Below are positions 6,905-13,000 of a DNA stretch of 20,643 nt, one piece after another. The translations under genes were made by a program, and so were the position numbers. Source of the DNA: Lachnospiraceae bacterium (lineage in GTDB: Bacteria; Bacillota_A; Clostridia; Lachnospirales; Lachnospiraceae); contig QXWX01000110.1 of the NCBI GenBank assembly GCA_009911175.1, positions 1-20,643 of the forward strand. The letters run 5' to 3'. How positions within the stretch are numbered: the first letter of the stretch is position 1; every line of letters begins with the position of its first letter. Under the pieces are notes generated by a model that ran no database searches, was not told the DNA's origin, and saw nothing but the letters and a program-made list of their open reading frames with translations.

Positions 6905-8500
6905 TTACCAGTCTATAGCTTCGATGGCTGCCTTCTCCACCGCAAGCCCCGCTTTGTACCGTTCCATAAAGAGTTCAAAGCCTGCCGCGTCTCTTGCATA
7001 CGGTGCTATCGTTTCTCCGGACAATTCCTTGAAAATCCGGTTTTCCAGGTAATCCTCCAGCTTTTCTCCGGGTCTTTTATCCGCCAGGTATGCCGCCAGC
7101 AGAGCGATCCCCCAGGCGCCGCCTTCGCTTGCCGTATCCATCACCGTGACCGGGGCGCCTACCGCTGCCGCCAGATACCGCTGGCCGACTCCTTTTGTCT
7201 TAAAAAATCCGCCGTGGCCCATGATCCGTTCCACCTTGACCTTTTCATCCTCCATCAGGATATCCAGGCCCATTTTTACGGCTCCCAGCGAGGTGTACAG
7301 ATGAACCCTCATAAAGTTCGCCAGGTTAAAATTGCTTTCCGCGGTACGTAGGAATGCCAGCCTTCCTTCATTCAGCATGGTGATATTTTCTCCGGAATAA
7401 TAGCCGTAGGCCAGAAGCCCGCCGCAGATCGGGTCTCCTTTCAGGGATTCCGTGTACAGCTTTTCAAACAGCTCTCCGGTGCTTGTCTGGATCCCCATCA
7501 GCTCCGCAAATTCCCCGAACAGTCCTACCCAGGCATTTAAGTCGGATGTGCCGTTATTCGCATGGGACATGGCACAGGGAAATCCGGTGGGAGTGGTGAC
7601 CATATCAATCTCGCGGTATACTTTGCGAAGCTTCTTTTCCAATACGATCATGGCAAATGTACTGGTGCCTGCGGATACATTTCCGGTACGGGGCGCAACA
7701 GAGTTGGTCGCTGTCATACCTGTTCCGGCATCTCCTTCCGGCGGGCACAGCATAATCCCTGCCTTTAAGCTACCGGATTCATCTAAGAACGCGGCGCCCT
7801 CTTCTGTCAGCTCTCCGGCATTTTCTCCGGCAACGAGGACTTTTGGGAAAATGTCCTCAAGCTTCCAGGAATACCCGTGCGGCTCCACCAGCCGATTGAA
7901 TTTTTCCACCATGGAGGCGTCATATGTGCGGGTATCTGAATCGATCGGGAACATTCCGGACGCGTCGCCGATGCCGATCACTTTTTTCCCTGTCAGTTTC
8001 CAATGGATGTAGGCGCTTAAGGTTCCTACATAATCCAGAGCTTTCACATGCTCTTCTCCATCCAGGATCCTCTGGTACAGATGGGCCACACTCCAGCGAA
8101 GCGGGATGTTAAAATCAAACAGCTCTGTCAGCTCGTCCGCCGCCTGCTGTGTATTGGTATTTCTCCAGGTCTGGAAGGGCGCGATCTGATTCCCGTCCTT
8201 ATCCAGAGCCATGTACCCGTGCATCATGGCGCTGACTCCAATGGCGCCGTATGTCTCCGGGACAACACCGTATGCGTCTTCTACAGCTTTCCGTAAAGAG
8301 CTGTAGCATTTTCGCGCCCCTGCGTGAATCTCTTCCAGGCTGTAAGTCCAGATGTTGTCGATGAAGGAATTTTCCCAGTCGTGGATGCCGATCGCAAGGA
8401 CATTTCCCTGCAGGTCTATCAGGACACCTTTGATCCTGGTAGAGCCCAGTTCAATGCCCAATGCGGTTTTTCCGCGAATGATCATTTCTTTTTTATCCAT
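6905..8500 (-). CDS. FGGY-family carbohydrate kinase (pentulokinase-like)
   Basis: A 531-residue ATP-dependent sugar kinase of the xylulokinase/ribulokinase superfamily. The N-terminal ATPase fold begins ALGIELGSTRIKGVLID (13-29). SAMMHGYMALD (90-100) and FQTWRNTNT (109-117) line the substrate site. PPEGDAGTG holds the likely catalytic base D257, and GNVSAGTSTFAM is the nucleotide-binding turn. I chose ATG 8500 because GTGAGGAAAAC precedes it and the protein then begins MDKKEMIIRGKT; the frame extends upstream to 8602 but without family similarity. It follows the dehydrogenase by 112 nt and precedes the symporter by 26 nt. With an oxidoreductase upstream, the likely substrate is a ketose such as xylulose or ribulose, but this is inferred from context. 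Confidence 0.9.
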   Translation of the reverse strand: MDKKEMIIRGKTALGIELGSTRIKGVLIDLQGNVLAIGIHDWENSFIDNIWTYSLEEIHAGARKCYSSLRKAVEDAYGVVPETYGAIGVSAMMHGYMALDKDGNQIAPFQTWRNTNTQQAADELTELFDFNIPLRWSVAHLYQRILDGEEHVKALDYVGTLSAYIHWKLTGKKVIGIGDASGMFPIDSDTRTYDASMVEKFNRLVEPHGYSWKLEDIFPKVLVAGENAGELTEEGAAFLDESGSLKAGIMLCPPEGDAGTGMTATNSVAPRTGNVSAGTSTFAMIVLEKKLRKVYREIDMVTTPTGFPCAMSHANNGTSDLNAWVGLFGEFAELMGIQTSTGELFEKLYTESLKGDPICGGLLAYGYYSGENITMLNEGRLAFLRTAESNFNLANFMRVHLYTSLGAVKMGLDILMEDEKVKVERIMGHGGFFKTKGVGQRYLAAAVGAPVTVMDTASEGGAWGIALLAAYLADKRPGEKLEDYLENRIFKELSGETIAPYARDAAGFELFMERYKAGLAVEKAAIEAIDW

Positions 8501-8525
8501 GTTTTCCTCACTTTCCAATATATGA

Positions 8526-8591
8526 TTCCGGAAGCGGATGTACTGCATGCCCGTTGCCCGTCCGCTTCTGTTCTGCCGTCCGCTTCCGGAA
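8526..8591 (-). repeat. Long intercistronic stem-loop between dehydrogenase and kinase genes
   Basis: Perfect 13-bp inverted repeat TTCCGGAAGCGGA (8526-8538 and 8579-8591) enclosing 40 nt. The loop holds a second copy of the right-hand core TCCGCTTC (8561-8568). In the mRNA the 3' arm can therefore pair with either of two upstream copies of GAAGCGGA. There is no U-tract. It could shield or expose the kinase ribosome site, or set relative mRNA stability. Confidence 0.6.
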
Positions 8592-8612
8592 ATCCATATC
8601 ACTCCTTCGTAT

Positions 8613-9389
8613 TTAGAAGCAGGTGAACGCTCCGTCGATCACGAAATCAGAGCCGGTTGTAAAGGTGCTGGTGTCGCCTGCCAGATATACGCAGATGGAC
8701 TGCAGTTCATCCGGAGTTCCCAGCCTTCCCAGGGGCGCCATCTCATTCCACTTTTCGATCAGAGGGATCAGGGTCGGTGAGTTCAGGGTCAGCTCTGTCC
8801 CGATGTATCCCGGGCTGATGCTGTTGACCCGCACGCCCCGCTTCGCCCATTCAATGGCAAGGGATTTTGTCAGCTGGATCACTGCTGCCTTGGATGCGTT
8901 ATACGCACACTGGGGCTGAGGTACATTGACGATATGGGCGGACATAGACGCCGTATTGATGATGGAGCCGCCGCCATGAGCCAGCATGTATTTTCCTGCC
9001 GCGATATCGGTCAGGAAGATTCCGTTCAGGTTGATGTTGATCACCTTGCTCCACTGCGCATAGGTCATTTCCTCCGCCGGCGCGTTGATACAGATGCCCG
9101 CATTGTTGTGGCAGAAATCCAGTCCTCCCAATTCCCGCGCAACCTGCTCTACCATGGCGTCCACCTGCTCCGGATCCGTGCAGTCCGTGCGGATCGCGAT
9201 GACCTTACGGCCCGTCTTTTCCGCCAGCTCTGCTGCGGTCTTTTCTGCCTCCGCAATATCCAGATCCACGATCGCCACGTCTGCGCCTGCTTCTGCAAAT
9301 GCCGTTGCCGTACTCTTTCCAATCCCTCTTGCCGCTCCTGTTACAAATCCTTTTTTCCCGTCCAGTTTCATTTTTTCAATAATTCCCAT
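8613..9389 (-). CDS. SDR-family polyol dehydrogenase (arabinitol/sorbitol-type)
   Basis: A 258-residue classical short-chain dehydrogenase. The cofactor site is TGAARGIG (17-24), with D42 at the end of the second strand favouring NAD over NADP. NNAG is at 95-98, a structural N120, and the catalytic set S150, Y163 and K167 in YNASK. The stretch ASMSAHIVNVPQPQ before the catalytic Tyr is typical of the arabinitol, xylulose-reductase and sorbose-reductase branch. Oxidation of a sugar alcohol to a ketose is therefore the best guess. AAGGAGAAG lies about 7 nt upstream of the ATG. It is first in the operon, behind a promoter and an operator-like palindrome, and its product would feed the next-encoded kinase. 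Substrate not determined by sequence. Confidence 0.88.
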   Translation of the reverse strand: MGIIEKMKLDGKKGFVTGAARGIGKSTATAFAEAGADVAIVDLDIAEAEKTAAELAEKTGRKVIAIRTDCTDPEQVDAMVEQVARELGGLDFCHNNAGICINAPAEEMTYAQWSKVININLNGIFLTDIAAGKYMLAHGGGSIINTASMSAHIVNVPQPQCAYNASKAAVIQLTKSLAIEWAKRGVRVNSISPGYIGTELTLNSPTLIPLIEKWNEMAPLGRLGTPDELQSICVYLAGDTSTFTTGSDFVIDGAFTCF

Positions 9390-9416
9390 GATTCTTCTCC
9401 TTTTCTTTTAATTAAT

Positions 9417-9437
9417 TTTGTAAAATGATTTATCAAA
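9417..9437. promoter_or_regulatory. Operator-like palindrome O1 (polyol operon side)
   Basis: TTTGTAAAATGATTTATCAA followed by A; the ends form an imperfect inverted repeat (TTTG...CAAA). It begins about 4 nt past the predicted transcription start of the dehydrogenase operon. It agrees at 15 of 21 positions with the site at 9562-9582. The TTTGT half-site resembles XylR-class ROK operators, so the divergent ROK protein is the likely ligand. Confidence 0.6.
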
Positions 9438-9447
9438 TTGTAGTTAC

Positions 9448-9476
9448 ATAATAATCCTCAAATTTCCAAAAGTCAA
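9448..9476 (-). promoter_or_regulatory. Promoter of the polyol operon
   Basis: Minus strand -35 TTGACT (9471-9476), 17-nt spacer and -10 TATTAT (9448-9453). The predicted start near 9441 leaves a leader of about 52 nt to the dehydrogenase ATG and puts O1 directly behind the start site. Confidence 0.78.
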
Positions 9477-9547
9477 CTCGTGATAGTTTACAACTTTTTG
9501 ACCCTAAAATTATGCAAAATGCACAGTAGCTTTTTTATATCATTCTG

Positions 9548-9556
9548 TGCTATAAT
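9548..9556 (+). promoter_or_regulatory. Extended -10 promoter of the ROK regulator gene
   Basis: TGCTATAAT is a consensus extended -10; the -35 region near 9528-9533 (AGCTTT) is weak, as is usual for extended -10 promoters. The predicted start near 9563 would give a leader of about 264 nt containing O2 and the folded element. Confidence 0.6.
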
Positions 9557-9561
9557 GTTAT

Positions 9562-9582
9562 TTTGTTAAATCGGTTTACAAA
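9562..9582. promoter_or_regulatory. Operator-like palindrome O2 (ROK gene side)
   Basis: TTTGTTAAATCGGTTTACAA followed by A, an imperfect inverted repeat around TCGG. It covers the predicted start of the ROK transcript and so would give autorepression. It is overlapped by a second imperfect inverted repeat (ATCGGTTTA...ATAACCGAT, 9570-9599). Confidence 0.6.
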
Positions 9583-9613
9583 TTAAATTTATAACCGATC
9601 TGTATTATTTTTC

Positions 9614-9803
9614 AACTGTACGGTTGCGGTTCGAAATATCGGTTTTATGCAATTCATTGCAATAAAACCGATATTTGGGATCAGCAACCTACGCATGAAT
9701 GAGCAAAATGCGGCTGCATCAGCAGACGCAAAAGTGCGATAGCACGGATTTTGCGAATGGATGCGCAGGTTGGATGATCTTTAGATCATTCAACCGTACA
9801 GTT
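9614..9803. repeat. Highly folded ~190-bp element with 13-bp terminal inverted repeats
   Basis: The ends AACTGTACGGTTG (9614-9626) and CAACCGTACAGTT (9791-9803) are exact inverted repeats. Inside are a long hairpin of about 19 bp with one bulge (9634-9652 with 9657-9676) and a 12-bp stem (9685-9696 with 9761-9772) enclosing two mini-hairpins (CTGC/GCAG and GTGC/GCAC). A third hairpin (ATGATCT/AGATCAT, 9774-9789) follows. ATTATT occurs just outside both ends (9604-9609 and 9805-9810), as a target-site duplication would. It contains no gene. It may be a MITE-like insertion, a structured leader RNA of the ROK gene, or both. Confidence 0.65.
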
Positions 9804-9826
9804 AATTATTGTTTAGAGGTTCCATC

Positions 9827-10963
9827 ATGAAAAAGAGCATTACCCCCAATCAGATCAAGCAGAACAACCGAAGCCTGATCTATCATTATATTTATCAGAA
9901 TCATAAGGTATCTCAGCAGGACATTTCCTATGACCTGCGACTGAGCCGGCCAACGGTCACGACCAACCTGAATGCCATGGAGCAGGAAGGGCTGATCTGC
10001 AAGAGCGGTCAGATCGATACCGAATATGTAGGAAGAAAGGCCGCCGCCTATTCCATTACGGCTGACTACCGGGTCAGCATTGGTGTGGAAATCTTGAAAG
10101 AAGAAGTGAAGATGATCGCGGTCGATCTGTACGGTGAAAAGCTTGACCGGACCGTTTATGAGATTACGTATGAATATGAAGAGTCTTATTTTAAGACGGT
10201 ATGTGATAAAATACTGGAATTTAAGGATTCCATCGGCGCGGCGGATGAACAGCTCCTTGGGATCGGATTTGCCATGCAGGCATTGATCTCTCCGGACCGG
10301 CAGACTGTCCTGTACGGTGAGATTCTCTCCTGCACCGGGCTTTCTATTGAGAACTTTACACGATATCTTCCTTATCCCTGCGCATTTATCCACGACGCGG
10401 ACAGCGCTGCCGTATCGGAAATGTGGGTGTCGCGGGAGCTGACAGACGCGTTTTACCTCTCTCTGAGCAGACATCTCGGAGCGGCGATCATTTCCAAAGG
10501 AGAAATTCTGACCGGGAAGCACGGGCACAACTCCACCATCGAGCACATTCAGCTCGATCCCGGCGGGGCGCTCTGCTACTGCGGCAGACGGGGGTGTATG
10601 GATACGCTCTGTTCTCTGAGCGCGCTTTTAAGAGGCCCGGAAAGTCCGGATGAATTTTTTGAAGGGGTCAGAAGAAAGGAGCCTTCCTTCCTGGAACGGT
10701 GGGACGGATTTCTTGACAATCTGGCGCAGGCGGTGAACCTGCTCCATCTGATCTATGATACGGATTTTATCCTGGGGGGATATCTGGCGCAGTATCTGCG
10801 GGAGGAAGATCTGGAAGCGCTGTATGAAAGGATCCGGAAGCTGACGCCGTTTGCAGAGGCCCAGGATTTTCTCCGTATCAGCAAGATGCCCCGGCATAAT
10901 GTCACGATTGGGGCCGCGCTTCCATTTGTACAGACATTTTTGAATGAGGTAGCGGGGCAGTGA
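9827..10963 (+). CDS. ROK-family transcriptional repressor (XylR/NagC type)
   Basis: A 378-residue regulator with an N-terminal winged helix (about 1-70: NQIKQNNRSLIYHYIYQN, then SQQDISYDLRLSRPTVTTNL as the helix-turn-helix) and a sugar-kinase-like ROK domain. The zinc motif is present as EHIQLDPGGALCYCGRRGCMD (H and three Cys), and IHDADSAAVSE marks the sugar site. The N-terminal ATP motif is degenerate (GVEILKEEVKMIAVDLYG), as in non-catalytic ROK repressors. I chose ATG 9827: AGAGG lies 7 nt upstream and the protein begins MKKSITPNQIK. An in-frame TTG at 9809 lacks a ribosome site. It is divergent from the polyol operon, which it probably represses until a sugar ligand binds. Confidence 0.92.
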   Translation: MKKSITPNQIKQNNRSLIYHYIYQNHKVSQQDISYDLRLSRPTVTTNLNAMEQEGLICKSGQIDTEYVGRKAAAYSITADYRVSIGVEILKEEVKMIAVDLYGEKLDRTVYEITYEYEESYFKTVCDKILEFKDSIGAADEQLLGIGFAMQALISPDRQTVLYGEILSCTGLSIENFTRYLPYPCAFIHDADSAAVSEMWVSRELTDAFYLSLSRHLGAAIISKGEILTGKHGHNSTIEHIQLDPGGALCYCGRRGCMDTLCSLSALLRGPESPDEFFEGVRRKEPSFLERWDGFLDNLAQAVNLLHLIYDTDFILGGYLAQYLREEDLEALYERIRKLTPFAEAQDFLRISKMPRHNVTIGAALPFVQTFLNEVAGQ

Positions 10964-11080
10964 GATGGATTGACCTGACATGGGAAAAGATAGAAATCAT
11001 CAAAAAGTTAAATATTGATTGTTAACTATCCACAGCCATTTCACTCATGTTCAAGATCATATGCAAAATGCAGTTTGTTC

Positions 11081-11109
11081 TTGGCAGAGCATAGGCTGAG
11101 TAGTAAAAT
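11081..11109 (+). promoter_or_regulatory. Promoter of the candidate small RNA
   Basis: -35 TTGGCA (11081-11086), 17-nt spacer, -10 TAAAAT (11104-11109). It lies 117 nt after the ROK stop codon and aligns with a folded, terminator-ended transcript rather than with any coding start. Confidence 0.6.
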
Positions 11110-11115
11110 ACAATC

Positions 11116-11181
11116 AGCGATTAGGTTTCAGATACTTGCGAGGACTGAGACCGAGAGAGGACCTGCGGGCCCTCTTTTTTT
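11116..11181 (+). ncRNA. Candidate small RNA of an AbiF-type (Abi_2) module
   Basis: Between the promoter (start predicted near 11116) and a terminator T-run ending at 11181 lies a ~65-nt segment with no coding potential. It folds into two stems. The first is 8 bp (GGTTTCAG 11124-11131 with CTGAGACC 11145-11152). The second is the terminator stem. The loop of the first (CTTGCGAGG) resembles the terminator loop region (CCTGCGGG). It sits directly upstream of Abi_2 coding remnants. From memory, a conserved structured RNA (abiF motif) is known upstream of Abi_2 genes in Firmicutes, but I cannot confirm a covariance match here. It may be decayed like its partner. Confidence 0.5.
11153..11181 (+). 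terminator. Rho-independent terminator of the candidate small RNA
   Basis: Stem AGAGG/CCTCT (11156-11160 with 11171-11175), one mismatch, then CC/GG, with a four-base loop TGCG, followed by seven T (11175-11181). The stem can be extended by weaker pairs into the T-run. It may also end readthrough from the ROK gene, which has no clear terminator of its own. Confidence 0.75.
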
Positions 11182-11196
11182 ATTACTATCGTATAG

Positions 11197-11677
11197 GAAA
11201 AGCTGCAAGATTTAGGATATTTCAATTTGATCGGAGGATATAAGCATCCATTCCGTGATAAAATGACCCGTGTCTATATAAAAAACACCACATTTGAGGA
11301 TGTATATGCGTTGTATCAGTTTGATGATCAACTTCGTGAACTTTTTCTCAAATATCTTTGCCAGATTGAAATGAAAGTACGAAGCCTGCTATCCTATGCA
11401 TTTTGCGAACAACACGGTGAATTGCAGAGCAGCTATCTGAATGTTTTAAACTATAACTGCTCACGCAAGAATCAACAGGGAATACACAGATTCAAGGAAA
11501 AATCAGCCGCTGCTTTTCACATGTAAATGAACACGAACTGGGGCAATATTTAAAAGGCAATTGATCATACAGATCGAAAAATATCTAAAGGGCAGCCAAA
11601 GAATCAGCGAATCTCTTTTGCTTGATATGATGGGTTTTCCAAAGAATTGGAAAGCAATTACACGATATAAAATTTAA
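11197..11677 (+). pseudogene. Decayed Abi_2 family (AbiD/AbiF-like) abortive infection gene
   Basis: The first open piece (11197-11526) reads EKLQDLGYFNLIGGYKHPFRD..., then TTFEDVYALYQFDDQLRELF and YLCQIEMKVRSLLSYAFCEQ. These are the conserved central motifs of Abi_2 proteins. It lacks the N-terminal part before GYFNLI: a TAG at 11194 blocks the frame, and the expected NYYRLSGY-type start is absent. After FHM* at 11526, similarity resumes in other frames: VNEHELGQYLKG, then the family C-terminus IEKYLKGSQRISESLLLDMMGFPKNWKAI, ending at TAA 11675-11677. It therefore carries truncation, frameshifts and an internal deletion. Family members act in phage defence, probably as RNases or RNA-guided toxins with an antitoxin RNA. 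This copy should be inactive. Its stop lies 3 nt from the convergent kinase stop. Confidence 0.82.
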
Positions 11678-11680
11678 CCG

Positions 11681-13000
11681 TTACACAGGCAGCATGATAT
11701 TCAGCGAAAATTCCGTCCCGCTCTCTACTTCCATCACGCCCTCATACCGCTCCACAGCCTCCCTGATGTTCTGCAGACCCACCCCATACACCGGCCTGCG
11801 CGTGAAGTGCAGCCGCTTGGAGGACCGTATTTTTCCGTGCTCCACAGGCACCGGTTCATGGATGCTGTTGCGGATCTCCAGCACCCAGTAGTTGGGATGC
11901 ATCTGCGACCGCATTCGGATCCATCCGGCAGGCGCTCCCGCCCGGATCCCGCGCTGGCAGGCTTCCACCGCATTATCCAGTGCGTTTGCCAGAATGCAGC
12001 AGAGATCCGCGGCCCGGATCTGCTCCTCCCCCGGCACAGACATTCGGATGGAAATGTCGATTCCCAGCTTCCGTGCCTGGCGGTATTTGGGATTCAGCAG
12101 CGCGTCCGCATAAACGGATCCGGTCCGCACAAGGGCTTCTCCCTCCTCCATCCGGATGTCCAGCTCCGTGAGGTAATGTAGCGCTTCCTCTGCTTTTCCG
12201 TCTTCCAGAAGCTGCGCAAGACATAGCCCATGATTTTTCATGTCGTGCCTCATTTTGATCATCTGGTCGTACTGTTCCCCGGAGTTCTCCAGATGCCGGC
12301 TCAGCATTTCATATTGCTGCTGTGCCAGCCGTTCCAGAAGGCGGCGTTCCAGCATAATGACGCAGAACAGATGGAGACCCGTCCCGGCCGCGGCGATCAG
12401 GCTGCAGCACACCGCCGTCGGTAAAAGGGTTCCTTCCTGCCATTCCCCGATTCCGGTAAATATATCCAGTATCATGATTACCGCCGCATAGATGAATAGG
12501 ATGATATACATGAGGTAAAAAGCATCCCGCTCTGAAAAATCCCGGCGGAGCAGGTGGATCCTCCGCAGCAGGATTTCCATCATCAGGTACTGCGCCAGGC
12601 GGGCGGCAAAGCCGGCAAAATCCAATGCCGCGTCCGAACAATACCCCGCTCCGTTTATCACCGCCGCCGCGTGGAGCAATGGAAAGATCGCACAGAACGC
12701 CAGCTCTGGAGCACAGTACATCCATATCGTGAAAAAAATCTTTTTGACCGTATTCCCATGGAACAGCAGCATATTCAGCACAAGCCCGCAGAGAGAAAGA
12801 TAAATGAAATTTTCCAGGGTGGTGCCCGCCAGCACAAAGGTCTGATTCAAATGACCGTAAAGGAACGAACCCAGGTAAAGCCACACAAATGCAAAACGGT
12901 ATTTCGCGCCGAACATATTTTTCAGGAAACGGTATTCCAGAAAAATATCCAGGAGTCCCAATGAGTAAGTCCAGGCGAGAGGCCAGATCCATGCGCTCAA
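11681..13000 (-). CDS. GHKL-type sensor histidine kinase (AgrC/LytS-like)
   Basis: A 439-residue membrane kinase. About six hydrophobic segments fill residues 1-215 with no obvious extracellular domain, as in HPK10 peptide-pheromone kinases. A coiled linker leads to the H-box IKMRHDMKNHG with phospho-His H252. A GHKL ATPase follows, with N-box CCILANALDNAVEAC (N339/N343) and G-box YGVGLQNIREAVERY. The start is a TTG at 12998-13000 that overlaps the response regulator TGA (TTGA), giving translational coupling. The next in-frame ATG is at codon 29, inside the hydrophobic region. It is the second gene of the pair, without a visible terminator, ending tail-to-tail with the Abi_2 remnant. The signal is unknown; no pheromone gene is visible nearby. 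Confidence 0.88.
   Translation of the reverse strand: MSAWIWPLAWTYSLGLLDIFLEYRFLKNMFGAKYRFAFVWLYLGSFLYGHLNQTFVLAGTTLENFIYLSLCGLVLNMLLFHGNTVKKIFFTIWMYCAPELAFCAIFPLLHAAAVINGAGYCSDAALDFAGFAARLAQYLMMEILLRRIHLLRRDFSERDAFYLMYIILFIYAAVIMILDIFTGIGEWQEGTLLPTAVCCSLIAAAGTGLHLFCVIMLERRLLERLAQQQYEMLSRHLENSGEQYDQMIKMRHDMKNHGLCLAQLLEDGKAEEALHYLTELDIRMEEGEALVRTGSVYADALLNPKYRQARKLGIDISIRMSVPGEEQIRAADLCCILANALDNAVEACQRGIRAGAPAGWIRMRSQMHPNYWVLEIRNSIHEPVPVEHGKIRSSKRLHFTRRPVYGVGLQNIREAVERYEGVMEVESGTEFSLNIMLPV

Noticed and set aside
9809..9826. TTG start 18 nt upstream for the ROK repressor
   Set aside because: There is no ribosome site before it; the AGAGG at 9815-9819 is correctly placed for ATG 9827, and ROK proteins begin near the MKK...QIKQNN segment.
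9412..9826. Catabolite repression (cre) site in the polyol control region
   Set aside because: I looked for the TGNAANCGNTNNCA pattern and found no good match; the palindromes fit ROK operators better.
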